A DNA stretch of 64,000 bases from Prorocentrum cordatum (GCA_963575745.1 CAUYUJ010019278.1:99712-163711); one strand, 5' to 3'. Counted from the first letter of the stretch, positions 1-9,846 are shown. The notes: a model not told the origin generated them from the letters alone. Made by a program: numbers and translations.

Positions 1-1
1 G

Positions 2-1019
2 CAGGGCAGCTCCTCGCCTCGGAGGCCAGCATCAACCAGGTCAGCCAGATCAGCAGCCCGCCAGACCGACGAAGGCGATGTACACCCCAGAGAGCGTGAC
101 AGGTCCAGGAGCCCCGACAGGCCAGACCCGCATGAGGAGGCAGAAAGATACGAGCGCGAACAAGAGGATTTGCGCAGACAAGACGCTGAGGAGAAACCAC
201 AATGGGAAGCCGTACAGATGGAGGAGGAGCTGGAGTCCGTAGTGAGGGACCACGAGGCGGAGGAGATCCAACGGCGCTACTACGAGGAGGCCCCCTTGAC
301 CCAGTTCGGCACTGTGGGCGCACAGGACTCCCAAGTGGAGGACGACGGCTCGGAGCACGCGCAGATGATCTACCCCGCCAGCTGGCCGCCCTGGAGCCAG
401 GATCACCCCGCACCCGAGGAGGGTGAGGAGATGAGGGGAGTCACGCAGCACGAGGCGGACACAGACCTGGCATCCACGTCAAGGGCTAGCTCGGTACCAG
501 CAGAGCAAGGCGACCCTCCTACTCCGACAGCATCTCAGGTGATCTTCATCCCAGCATCGCCAGCGCCACTCAGCGAGAGGTCACTCACGCCCACAGTTCC
601 ATTCGGGCATGATGAGCAGCGCGGCCAAGGAGGTGGAGAGGGAGCCGACAGCTTCGCATTGACTCCCCCCCCCTGCATCCCAGCAGAGCGCGGAGGCGGC
701 AGCAGCCAGCATCGAGAGGCAGTACGAGGGAATCGACATCCTAACGCGCCAGCACACCTCAGCCGCCGCTGCAGCTGCAGCCCTTGACGAGGCGTTTGGA
801 CCCGCGCCCGCATTTCCAGGAGAAGACATCAGCCAGGCCCAAAAGGGTCAGCGGGTAGACTCTGGAGAGTCAGGCATAGCACGTTTTCGTGGCCGAGTGG
901 CCCGCAGGAGGGACGAGGCAAGGGGCACAGCAACCCCCTCCCCTCCTGCAACTCCTGGAGCCGAGGAGCAGGCAGCAGCAGCGCCCGCCGAACCCCCCCG
1001 AGGGGGGGAGGGGGCCTAG
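2..1019 (+). CDS. LINE-A upstream ORF (gag/ORF1-like), 5'-partial and frameshifted
   Basis: The frame starting at base 2 is open from the window edge to a stop at 785-787. The protein is rich in R, S, D, E and P, with an RSRSPDRPD-type stretch followed by a charged helix-like segment (RYEREQEDLRRQDAEE). After a run of C residues near 664-673 the sensible reading moves to another frame. That frame continues with an alanine-rich stretch (about 710-830) and stops at 1017-1019. I infer an original single ORF1 or the N-terminal part of the polyprotein, with one indel in the homopolymer. No known domain is recognised. RNA-binding or packaging would be the usual role of a LINE ORF1 but nothing in the sequence proves it. 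Confidence 0.45.
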
Positions 1020-4000
1020 CAGCGCCGCCAGGCATCAGGTCATGCATGACAGAATTCACGGCCAGGAGGCGGCCGATGAGTCCGACAGGGCAGAGCACGA
1101 CGGATGTGGGCTTCCTTCACGCTCTCCGATCAGTTCGACAGCATCGATCTCCTGTGCAGCATTGGGGAGAGCAGCTGGGGCCCAAAGCCCGCAGCACGGC
1201 AGTGGGGTCCTCCACTACGATGCTCGACCTACCCACCACCAGAGGCCTGAAAGCACGGCGGGCCTTGGGGTAATGTGTGACAGCCGTCTAGTAACACATA
1301 GACCAGCAGAGACTGCGACAGTCTCACACACCAGAGCAGATACTCCCAGGAATCCATGGTCCCGAGGGGCCACGACTCCAAGCAGACACGTTGCCGCAAC
1401 TGGCATTGGCAGTGGGAGGGCCACTCCCAATCGCAGCAGCCAGCAACAACAGCGGTATCAGTCACCTGGGTCTCGAGGGGCCAACGTGACACCACCACGG
1501 CCGACACGAGGGCCGCCCGCCGCGTCTCGAGGGGCGCTAGGCGGCAGCCAAGGAGGCACACTACCAGGGAGGAGTGATGCATCCGCCAATCTGTCAGCAC
1601 TTCAGGTCACAAGCCACCAAGATGGCCGCAAGGATGCGTTACCGGCTGCCCTTGCACACAGCACGTCCCCCTCCGCCATCCGAGTCCACGAGATCGAGAA
1701 TGTGGAAAGGACCTTTCTCGACGGACAAAACTCGAGTGGCAGCGAGGCCGAGGACGGCACGGAGCAATGTTACGAGGAGTGGAAGCAAGCGCGCGCAGTC
1801 GCAGCCTTCCGATCAGCCCAGCGGCGAGCACGCCGTGCACGGCGCGCTGCGGAGAGCCACAGTCGTCGGGACGACAGCAGCACCCACAATAAGTACCGAG
1901 CCCTGGTGGTGGATCAGGGACACAGCGCCCGCGCCCGAGCCAGCCGCGTCAGCGACCAGCAGCAATCAAGTGGTCAAGAAGGCAGCCCAACCTGGCGGTT
2001 ATGCACGGGGTCACCTCACATTGCAAGGCCGCTGACGAGCGGATCTGCTCCCCACAGAGACGAGCAGATGCGGGAGCGTTCCCCCTTGCAGGTGCGAAGG
2101 CCTGGCAGCAAGCCTCCGTCGGGAGGGTGGTCGATTCCTTGCTCCCAGGCCAGTGGCTTCGTCCAAGGGCACTCGAGGCAGGACCCCAACAGCAGCTACA
2201 CTGGCAGTAGCACAGGGTGGAGACCAACGACTCGGCCACCACCCAGCAGCAGCACAGACAGCATCCCACCCACGGCCACAGCACTGCCCGATGTAGAAGC
2301 CAATCTTGCCCCAACCGACACCCTTACGCCAGCCCAGCGCACCAAGCCCCACCATCCACCAACTGGGCAACCTGAAGACCTAGCTGAGCCCGAGCAACAC
2401 ACAGTGCCTACTAGGGCCTGCTCAAGCTGGCGCGCCAGCGCGGGGTCGCCTCACACTGTAAGGCCGCCGACGGGCGGACCTGCTCCCCAGCGGGCAGAGC
2501 AGCTGCGGGATCAATCCCCCTTACAGGTGCGTAGGCGTGAGGGCATGCCTCCGACGGGAGGGCGGTCGAAGCCGTGCCCTCGCGCCAGCGATGTCGTGTT
2601 GGGGGGTCCAACCAGGCCCAGCGACATTCAAGCTTACCCAGCATCACCAGTGGCCCCAGTCCCGACGGACCCAAACAGCTCACCACGGCCAAACAGGTGG
2701 AAGCCAACGCTCCCCTCGGCATCAGCTCGCTCCCACCGCGGCACGGGTGCCACCAATCACCCAGACGCCCTGGATGGCGAACCTCATCGTCTACGTGACA
2801 GCATGCTCCACGCCCAATCACGCGAGCCCCTGTTCAGTCAGGCCGCGCGGGCTGGATCGGACAACTTGAACTTCGATGAGGGGAGCCAACTGCCACCACC
2901 ACTACCCGTGAAGCGGAGTGCGCCTCAAGCTGGGGCCCTACCTCTAGCCCCGCCTACCCGCTCCGCACCATCACAGCCACCTCCAGCCCGCATTACCAGC
3001 ACACAATGTCCCACTCTACATGGCATGGAACTTGCGCCAGACGATGACGTCGAGTACTCCCCCGAGTACGTCAGTGCTGAGAGGGCCAGGCGTGGCCGAA
3101 GGCAACGGCAGCCCCCCACCACGGCAGCGCCAGACAGAGGACAACCTGCAGTGCTGCCAATTCTCAGCCAAGACCCAGTAGCTGAGACCCTTCGTGGCCG
3201 AGGCCGCGTCAATGTCTGCGCCGACGTAGACACCACGACCCTACACAACATGGCAAGGCTGGCGCTGGAGATGTGCCCATCACGCGAGCTGCCGACTAGG
3301 CGCACACACATCTACACGGACGGCAGCTACAACGGCATCCCACATACAGCCGCCTGGGCAATAGTTATTGTCGACGAGTACGACGACGGGCGCAACTCAC
3401 GAGGCCCGTTTGGCTTTCGGGGTTTCATTGCTGGCAAGGTCACCGAGTCCCTAGACGACATGGCAAACAACGAGAAGGTGGCGGCATACACAGCTGAGCT
3501 CACGGCAGTACTTTGGGCACTAATGTGGGCCCTTGGTCAAGACACCGCCGCGCCCATCGAGGTCACGCCCGACGCCCTCAACGTTATCAACCTGGCCAAA
3601 GGCGAAGCCCAATGCCATGTACATCCGAGGTTGGGGGCCGCCATTCGCACGCTTGCTGGCCTCCTCCAACAAGCCCGACCTACTCAGTGGCATCACATTA
3701 ACTCGCACATTGGCCACCCTTGGAACGAGCTCGCAGATGGGATAGCAGATCAAGCTTCGGCCAGCGACCTGATGGACCCGAATACTGCAGCAGTGCAGGC
3801 GATCGCGCACAACAAGTTCCTTTCCTGGGAATGGTTACGCTCAGCGCCAGATGCGGTCAAGGCCGCATACCCTCCCATGCGGAACCAAGACTTCATCATC
3901 GGGGCCACTCAGCCGCAGGCAGCCCCATGTGCGATCCAGAGGCCCATCAGCACCACCACCATCAAGGCCGACCTCAACGTGAATTTGTGCACCTACAACT

Positions 4001-5115
4001 GCAGATCACTCAAGGCCGCCGTCAGCTTCAAGTCGGGCAAAGGCAAGGCGGCCGGTAAAAGCAAGCAAAGCATCTCCAAGGTTACGCACCTAGCAGCACA
4101 GTTTGCTGACATGGGCCTGCACGTCGTGGCCCTCCAGGAGACGCAGAGCGAAGGAGGCGCCCGCAACGTAGGAGAATATGTTTGCTACTCTTCAGGCCAC
4201 ACGCAGCAGAACAGAGGATGCGACATTTGGCTCAACGTCTCCCAGCCGATCAGCGTGAGTGGGGCAGCGAAGTACCTAAGTGCCAAAGACACCCTCGTCC
4301 TCCACCAGCACGACAGGCTCTTGATCATCAAGACCCGCGTTGCAGGCACAGACATGGTCATCGCCTCAGCATGTGCACCCCACGAAGACTCCCAGGCGGC
4401 TGAGAAGAGAGAATTCTGGGAGTCTGCTCAGCGATTGTCTGCCAAATACCGCGTGGACATCTTCATGGGGGACCTGAACGGGCGTCTCGGCGACTATGAG
4501 TCCCCAGGAGTTGGCACCAGTGGGTACCCAGAAGCGACCAACGGCAATGGCAAGCACATCATCAGCTTCGCAGCCGACACCGACATGGAGGTCATCAACA
4601 CCACGAAGGATCCTGGCAACAACTCGTTTACGCATATCGGATCGAAGGGGCAGCGCCGCAGGATAGACTACATCCTGCTGAGCTCCTCGATCGCCCCGTA
4701 CGTTGCGAGCTGCAGCACGGAGCCAGGTCTTGACCGAGGCACAGCTGCACAAGACCACATACCAGTACTCGCCACCCTCAACTGGGCCGTCTGCAAGACC
4801 ACCAAGGCCTCAGGACCGCGGCCCGATCTGACCAACTTAAACAACGATGTCGCCAAGGCCAGCTTTAAGGAGATTCTCAAGCAGGCCCCGATCATCCCCT
4901 GGGAGGTAGACGTCAACACCCACTGCGAGGAGGTCACCAGAGTCGTCAACAACGCGGCCATCCAGGCCTTCGGCAAGGCCGTCAAGGCAGCGAGGAAGCC
5001 CTACGTCACCAAGACTACCATGTGCCTAATCCGAGCCAGACGCCTCGCACTTCGAGTCCATCGCGCAGTGCTCAGAGGAGAAGCCAAGCCCATGACGACC
5101 GACCTGGACGACTAG
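889..5115 (+). CDS. LINE-A polyprotein part 1: low-complexity region, RNase H, EEP endonuclease
   Basis: The open frame has 1408 codons. Residues 1 to about 790 are low-complexity and rich in S, P, R and Q, and the first part may be a shadow of the upstream ORF. A segment of about 57 residues is duplicated at 369-425 and 514-571. RNase H occupies about 803-957: D811 in YTDGSYNG, E870 in AELTAVLWAL, D895, and D950 in NELADGIAD. An endonuclease/exonuclease/phosphatase domain occupies about 1030-1292: NCRSLK, E1084 in LQET, D1195 and N1197 in MGDLNG, D1260 in RIDYIL, and the QDHIPVL end motif at 1289-1290. In LINEs this domain nicks the target DNA to prime reverse transcription. The ORF ends within the 5' part of the RT frame, which lies in -1 relation. 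The true start is uncertain because no upstream context favours the Met at 889. Confidence 0.75.
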   Translation: MAEWPAGGTRQGAQQPPPLLQLLEPRSRQQQRPPNPPEGGRGPSSAARHQVMHDRIHGQEAADESDRAEHDGCGLPSRSPISSTASISCAALGRAAGAQSPQHGSGVLHYDARPTHHQRPESTAGLGVMCDSRLVTHRPAETATVSHTRADTPRNPWSRGATTPSRHVAATGIGSGRATPNRSSQQQQRYQSPGSRGANVTPPRPTRGPPAASRGALGGSQGGTLPGRSDASANLSALQVTSHQDGRKDALPAALAHSTSPSAIRVHEIENVERTFLDGQNSSGSEAEDGTEQCYEEWKQARAVAAFRSAQRRARRARRAAESHSRRDDSSTHNKYRALVVDQGHSARARASRVSDQQQSSGQEGSPTWRLCTGSPHIARPLTSGSAPHRDEQMRERSPLQVRRPGSKPPSGGWSIPCSQASGFVQGHSRQDPNSSYTGSSTGWRPTTRPPPSSSTDSIPPTATALPDVEANLAPTDTLTPAQRTKPHHPPTGQPEDLAEPEQHTVPTRACSSWRASAGSPHTVRPPTGGPAPQRAEQLRDQSPLQVRRREGMPPTGGRSKPCPRASDVVLGGPTRPSDIQAYPASPVAPVPTDPNSSPRPNRWKPTLPSASARSHRGTGATNHPDALDGEPHRLRDSMLHAQSREPLFSQAARAGSDNLNFDEGSQLPPPLPVKRSAPQAGALPLAPPTRSAPSQPPPARITSTQCPTLHGMELAPDDDVEYSPEYVSAERARRGRRQRQPPTTAAPDRGQPAVLPILSQDPVAETLRGRGRVNVCADVDTTTLHNMARLALEMCPSRELPTRRTHIYTDGSYNGIPHTAAWAIVIVDEYDDGRNSRGPFGFRGFIAGKVTESLDDMANNEKVAAYTAELTAVLWALMWALGQDTAAPIEVTPDALNVINLAKGEAQCHVHPRLGAAIRTLAGLLQQARPTQWHHINSHIGHPWNELADGIADQASASDLMDPNTAAVQAIAHNKFLSWEWLRSAPDAVKAAYPPMRNQDFIIGATQPQAAPCAIQRPISTTTIKADLNVNLCTYNCRSLKAAVSFKSGKGKAAGKSKQSISKVTHLAAQFADMGLHVVALQETQSEGGARNVGEYVCYSSGHTQQNRGCDIWLNVSQPISVSGAAKYLSAKDTLVLHQHDRLLIIKTRVAGTDMVIASACAPHEDSQAAEKREFWESAQRLSAKYRVDIFMGDLNGRLGDYESPGVGTSGYPEATNGNGKHIISFAADTDMEVINTTKDPGNNSFTHIGSKGQRRRIDYILLSSSIAPYVASCSTEPGLDRGTAAQDHIPVLATLNWAVCKTTKASGPRPDLTNLNNDVAKASFKEILKQAPIIPWEVDVNTHCEEVTRVVNNAAIQAFGKAVKAARKPYVTKTTMCLIRARRLALRVHRAVLRGEAKPMTTDLDD

Positions 5116-8100
5116 TAGCCCACGCCCACTCTCTTCTTGGAGGCGAGGTCGGGGCCTCACTGGCCCTGTGGAGCAGAGAGCGTGGCGACGACGATGGCAC
5201 CATCCACGACATCCACGACTACGCGCACCTCCTCCTGAACTGGACGATCTCGCCCATGGTATACGCCATGGCCATCCTTTCCTTCCTCACCAGGTCTGGG
5301 CTCCTCGTTGCCTCGGCCGTCGAGAAGGACCGTGGTGCCTTCCTCAGCCGGCTTGCCGCAACTGCGTCCTCCGCCTCCGCTGCGAACGACGCTGCGGCCC
5401 AGTGGAAGGCCTACCGCGACCTACTAAGGTATGGCGGGAGGAAGGCGAAGTTCCCAGCAGGAAAGCCGATGCGGCTCGACAAGGACGGAGAGGTGATCCA
5501 CAACTCCCAGGACATGGCGGACCAGGAGCTCAACCATTTCGCGAAGATACAGGCGGGCAAGATCGTGACAGCGGATGATCTTGCCAACAAGTATAATCAT
5601 GACAGCAAGACCAGGCCTTTCCACGGCATGCTGGATCTCTCCATGGTGATGCCCCTGGCCGTCTGCCAGGCCCAGTTCGCTGCGGCCAAGGCTGGGGCGC
5701 AAGGGGGCCCTGACGGGCTCACGAACGCCGTCCTCAGGGCGGCTCCTACAGAGGCAGCAAGGCTACTGCACCCCCTCTTCACCAAGGTGGCGACCACCGT
5801 ACGGGAGCCGCTGAGCTTCAAGGGCGGGGACCTGGTCGCAATCCCCAAAGGAAAAGGCGACCCGCGATACCTCCTAGCGTACCGCGAGATCCTCTTAAAC
5901 AACGTCCTGGGTAAGCGCCACCATAAATACCTGAGGGCTATGCTCAACACTACCCTCGCCATAGCGCTGGAGGACATCCAGGTTGGCGGCCGGCCCACGC
6001 GAGGGGCTGACATGGCGGTCCTAGCAGCGCGCCTCTTCACAGAGAGAAGCCAGGCCCAAGGGAAGTGCTCCATGATCAGCTGCTACGACTTAAAGGAGGC
6101 CTTCTACTCGGTTGTAGTCCAGCTGGTCCATGGCATCCCAGGCGAGGAGGACGAGGTCAAGGAGGTGCTAGAAAACCTCGAAGTTCCCCTTTGGGCCGAG
6201 CCACAATTGGAGCACCTCGTGGCCAACCCAGGGATACTCGACACAGTGTTGGACGGCTCCCACCTGGCTGCCCTCATTGCAGAAGGGTACCGCGACAGGT
6301 GGACATCGCACAGGTTCTCCCAGAACCTCATGGCGCCGCACAAGGGCACGAGGCCTGGCGTGCCCCTAGCCGACGCGGACTTCAATCTGCTCTTCGGCCG
6401 AGTCCACCGCATGATTGACAGCTACCTTGCGCAGCGAGGGCTAAGACCCCAGGGCAAGCCCCTAGACAGCAGCTTCGCATGCGACACCGACCCCACAGAC
6501 GGACCACTCCAGGAGCACGAACCTCACGGCCTATCGTTCGTCGACGACCTCACGGGCATGCACGTGTTCACCAGCCCCGATCACATTCAGTCCGAGGCCA
6601 CGGGGTTCTGCGAAGCCGTCTACTGCGCCACCAGCACCTTCGGCCTCCAGCTGCAGCTCACCAAGACCAAGGTGATGATCGACTTCAGTGGGCCTGGGAG
6701 CCGGCAAGCTCGGGCCAGCTTCTATTCCAATGGAGTGCCGAGGATCGAGGTCCCTCTCGCAGAGAGCTACGTCGAGGTTGTCCGCCACAACAAGCTCCTC
6801 GGGACCTACGTAACCGACAATGCATCCCCTGGGGTGGATGTCGCAGTGAAGGTAGCCACCGCTGCGACATCCACGAGACCTCTCCATCGTGAGGTCCACC
6901 GTCGCTCAGAGCTGGCCATCAAAGACAAGGCCTACCTAGCCGACAGTGTGGTGCTATCCCAGCTGCTATACAATGCGTCTACCTGGCCTGAACTTACAGC
7001 AGGCCAGGCCAGGAATTTCAACAACCAGTATATCTTGAACTACGCTGCCGCGCAGAGGATCACTTGGAAAGTACGACAGAAAAAGGAGGTCACGAACACC
7101 CAGATCCTCGAAGGGGTCGACAAGCTGCCCCCCGAGATAGTCCTACGTCTTGAGCGGCTACGACTATTCGGTAGATGCCTCAACTGGGGACCCCTGCACC
7201 TCCGCCGACTTCTCAGCCAAGCATGGGATGGTAGTTACGGCTGGGTGGCACTGCTCCGCCGCGACTTAGACTGGGTCCGCGACCACACAGGACCTGACGA
7301 GCGTGGTGGAGCATACACGCTCGAAGACTGGAAGGACTGGGCCAGGAACGACTACAAAAGCTACCTCAGCGCAGTCAAGAAAGCTTGCCAACGTGGCAAA
7401 GCCCGCCAGTACGATCACGACGACCACGCTCGATGGCGGCTACGACTCCAGCGGTGGACCAACACGGAAGCCATCTCGCCCTTCCCAGACCAGCACTTCG
7501 AGCAGCAGCGCAAGTACCTATGCTACCACTGCGGACGTACTGAACTCAGCGCCGCAGTGCTACGAGCCCACATCACCAAGGACCACACCTCGTCGGGGCA
7601 TCCTATCTCGTGGGCAACTGGTTCGGTCTGCTACGGATGCGGCATGGATTACCACACCACAAACAGGCTGGTCAAACACTTGCTGCGAGTGCGCAGGTGC
7701 GCTCGACATTGGCGAAAGACACGTCCAGCACTCCTCAGCAAAGCCGAGCTGCAGCACAACCAGCAAGTGGTGCGCGACCAGCAGCAGGCGAACAGAAGGG
7801 CGGGCAGGCCCATCGACTGGGCAGAGAAGCCTGCAGTCCCTGCTCGTCCTCCAGAAATACACACGGACGAAGACAGCGACGACAGCAATGGCGGCCACTA
7901 CGAGAGCCTCGAGCTCCCCTTCATCGAGGAGCCACCGCCGCCGCCAGCTGCTGTACCCAGGCCCAGGCCAGCTCGGACTCTATACGTGCTGCATCTGTTC
8001 AGCGGCCGTCGCCGAGAGGGAGATGTTCAGGATTGGTTCGACCGTCTTAGCAGTCGGGCTTCATGCGACATACACATGCTCAGCCTGGACATCGCCAACG

Positions 8101-9023
8101 ACCCGACCTTCGGCGACCTGACATCAGAAGTCGCAGTCAACAAATGGCGAGGCATGGCACAAGCAGGGGGGATTGCAGGAGTCATCGGCGGACCGCCGTG
8201 CGAGACCTGGAGCCGAGCGCGCCACCTGCCCCCCAATGACTGCAGGGGTCGCCCACCAAGACCCCTAAGAAGCAGCAACAGCTTGTGGGGCCTTCGCTAC
8301 CTTTCCCGTCCAGAGATGGAGCAAGTAGCGATAGGCAATCGCCTATACAGGACACAGCTGGAGCTCATGTACATGTGCCTCAACCTTGGAGTCCCAGGCA
8401 TGCTCGAGCACCCGTGCGAGCCCACCGAGGAGCACTTCGCCAGCTCCTGGAGGCTCCCCGAGACGCGCCACCTCCTGGACCAGCAGGGAGTCGAGCTGAT
8501 CACATTCGACCAGTGCACCTGTGGAGCGCGTTCGAGGAAGTCCACAAGCCTGCTGGCGGTATCCCTACCAACCCTCCGAGCAGAAATCAGCAGATTGCCT
8601 GGAGGCGGGAGGTGCTTCCACACGGCCTCCTACCACGCGGAGCTGGCGGGCATCAACGACGACGGCCAGTGGCGCACCGCGGCGGCCAAGGAGTACCCGA
8701 ACAGGTTGTGCCAGGCCATCGCGACCGCACTGGCGAAGCAGATAAGGTGGCGCTTTGGCGAGTCGCCTAGCGACGTCCACGGATGGCACATCGACGACGA
8801 CGTGGCCCACTTCTTCCAGCCGCTCGACCGCTACAAGACCAGGGAGATGGGTCAGGACTACCACCGTGGCCCAGCGAGGCGAGGGGGCGCCCCGACCTGG
8901 TTGGAGGAGGCGAGGGAGTGGGCCCTGCAGGACCGACCCGACAAGGCAATGGGCAGGACCACCAACTCGACGGGAGCTGTTCGAGCACAGGCTGACGACG
9001 CGGATCGCGACGAAGTGCCCTGA
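5022..9023 (+). CDS. LINE-A polyprotein part 2: reverse transcriptase, zinc fingers, C5-methyltransferase-like domain
   Basis: The open frame has 1333 codons; the first 25-30 overlap the preceding ORF, so the real protein probably arises by a -1 shift, not from the Met at 5022. RT motifs are GGPDGLTNA (about 228), a basic IPKGKGD stretch (about 272), D356 in YDLKEAFYS, GTRPGVPLAD (about 442), and catalytic D508-D509 in FVDD. Two Cys/His fingers follow: CYHC at 834-837 with a HxxxxH-type end, and CYGC at 870-873. From about 985 a methyltransferase-like fold is seen: LHLFSG (990-995, SAM-binding motif I), LDIAND (motif II-like), GPPCETWS with C1060 (catalytic Cys motif IV), MLEHP with E1129 (motif VI-like), and DQ..CGARSRKST from about 1163 (motif VIII-like). 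This assignment is by motif only; activity is not shown. A charged tail of about 90 residues closes the protein. Confidence 0.8.
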   Translation: MPNPSQTPRTSSPSRSAQRRSQAHDDRPGRLVAHAHSLLGGEVGASLALWSRERGDDDGTIHDIHDYAHLLLNWTISPMVYAMAILSFLTRSGLLVASAVEKDRGAFLSRLAATASSASAANDAAAQWKAYRDLLRYGGRKAKFPAGKPMRLDKDGEVIHNSQDMADQELNHFAKIQAGKIVTADDLANKYNHDSKTRPFHGMLDLSMVMPLAVCQAQFAAAKAGAQGGPDGLTNAVLRAAPTEAARLLHPLFTKVATTVREPLSFKGGDLVAIPKGKGDPRYLLAYREILLNNVLGKRHHKYLRAMLNTTLAIALEDIQVGGRPTRGADMAVLAARLFTERSQAQGKCSMISCYDLKEAFYSVVVQLVHGIPGEEDEVKEVLENLEVPLWAEPQLEHLVANPGILDTVLDGSHLAALIAEGYRDRWTSHRFSQNLMAPHKGTRPGVPLADADFNLLFGRVHRMIDSYLAQRGLRPQGKPLDSSFACDTDPTDGPLQEHEPHGLSFVDDLTGMHVFTSPDHIQSEATGFCEAVYCATSTFGLQLQLTKTKVMIDFSGPGSRQARASFYSNGVPRIEVPLAESYVEVVRHNKLLGTYVTDNASPGVDVAVKVATAATSTRPLHREVHRRSELAIKDKAYLADSVVLSQLLYNASTWPELTAGQARNFNNQYILNYAAAQRITWKVRQKKEVTNTQILEGVDKLPPEIVLRLERLRLFGRCLNWGPLHLRRLLSQAWDGSYGWVALLRRDLDWVRDHTGPDERGGAYTLEDWKDWARNDYKSYLSAVKKACQRGKARQYDHDDHARWRLRLQRWTNTEAISPFPDQHFEQQRKYLCYHCGRTELSAAVLRAHITKDHTSSGHPISWATGSVCYGCGMDYHTTNRLVKHLLRVRRCARHWRKTRPALLSKAELQHNQQVVRDQQQANRRAGRPIDWAEKPAVPARPPEIHTDEDSDDSNGGHYESLELPFIEEPPPPPAAVPRPRPARTLYVLHLFSGRRREGDVQDWFDRLSSRASCDIHMLSLDIANDPTFGDLTSEVAVNKWRGMAQAGGIAGVIGGPPCETWSRARHLPPNDCRGRPPRPLRSSNSLWGLRYLSRPEMEQVAIGNRLYRTQLELMYMCLNLGVPGMLEHPCEPTEEHFASSWRLPETRHLLDQQGVELITFDQCTCGARSRKSTSLLAVSLPTLRAEISRLPGGGRCFHTASYHAELAGINDDGQWRTAAAKEYPNRLCQAIATALAKQIRWRFGESPSDVHGWHIDDDVAHFFQPLDRYKTREMGQDYHRGPARRGGAPTWLEEAREWALQDRPDKAMGRTTNSTGAVRAQADDADRDEVP

Positions 9024-9039
9024 CGACAAGTACAAAAGG

Positions 9040-9191
9040 GTCAGGACGCAAGTCCTGAGGAAGCCCCGAGTGCGAGGGAATACCTCAGGCTACGTCGCCA
9101 AGTTTTGCACGAGTTGTCAGGGCGCAAGTCCTGGGGAAGCCCCGAATGCGAGGGAACACCCCAGGCACACGTCGCCACGTTTTGCAGCAGT
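9040..9191 (+). repeat. Two 76-bp tandem units forming covarying hairpins, LINE-A 3' UTR
   Basis: Two units (9040-9115 and 9116-9191) begin 17 bp after the LINE-A stop codon. Each starts with a small stem closed by GCAA, a GNRA-type tetraloop: TCAGGAC-GCAA-GTCCTGA in unit 1, and a wobble-tolerant version in unit 2. An alternative or following stem pairs CCTGAGG with CCTCAGG in unit 1 and CCTGGGG with CCCCAGG in unit 2, so both sides changed together. Compensatory change in a repeated hairpin suggests a conserved RNA structure. The position suits a signal recognised by the element's own RT, as for other LINE 3' UTRs; that role is inference. Confidence 0.65.
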
Positions 9192-9846
9192 GACGGACAC
9201 GGCCGCCGTTCAGCCAGGGCTCAGAGGTACCAGCCAGACTACCCCAACTGCACCAAGTACGAGTCAACGCTGCCCTGGTGAGGCAAGGATCAAACTTCGA
9301 GACGGGCTCGAAGGGCGGGGGGGCAGGACGAGGACTGCCCGCGCCTACCAGGGGGGATGGTGAGGGGCAGGGGGGGGGGGCAGGACGAGTACTGCCCGCG
9401 CCCCCGCGGTCCGCCCTAGCTCGCCACCCCCACCATTCCCATGGCGGAGATGGAGCTCCCGAGCGCCCAAGGGCGAAGCATAGGGCAGCGTAGACCTTCC
9501 TCATCGACAGGAGAAGAATCACTGGGCCTGGGTTCGCCCCCACCGAGGGCACTGTGACCCCTAGCCATAGCGGGACGAGGTGGGGCCGCCAAGAACCCTA
9601 CTTGAAGTCGGTGCATGGAGGCCTGAGTGCGCCTACAACCTATTCCACCTACCAGCAACCAGCCGATCCCCAACGACCTGTAACCAGCACGACAAGTACC
9701 TCATCGGCTGAGTCGAGTACCAGGAGCCTGAGCCCAACGCAGTCAAACAGTTCCACTCGACCAGGGCGACCGAGCCCAGTACAAAGAGCCCACCATCACC
9801 GAGACAAACGACCACTGGATCAGCGATGCCGAGTCGAATGGAGTGA
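9192..9846. other. Spacer between LINE-A and a LINE tail fragment; duplicated short hairpin
   Basis: No gene is supported. Two G-rich copies of a short hairpin motif occur near 9320-9345 and 9376-9400, each with GGGCAG and CTGCCC as stem arms around a GACGAG-type loop. The second part (9560-9840) is open in several frames but has no recognisable domain; it may be the upstream part of the decayed LINE tail that follows. Confidence 0.4.

Larger units (their letters stand above)
1..9191 (+). mobile_element. LINE-A: non-LTR retrotransposon with RNase H, EEP, RT, zinc fingers and methyltransferase-like domain
   Basis: The element spans three overlapping plus-strand reading frames and a repeated hairpin tail. 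The 5' end lies outside the window. Enzymatic domains run RNase H, endonuclease, reverse transcriptase, C2H2-type zinc fingers, then a C5-cytosine-methyltransferase-like domain. In most LINEs with RNase H the order is endonuclease, RT, RNase H, so this order is unusual. Catalytic residues are visible in every domain. The frames are joined by apparent shifts: one near a run of C residues (about 664-673), and a -1 relation between the EEP-bearing and RT-bearing ORFs at 5022-5115. These may be decay, assembly error or programmed frameshifting. A decayed relative (LINE-B) with the same RT, finger and methyltransferase order lies downstream, which supports this being one element and not a chance juxtaposition. 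Confidence 0.8.
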
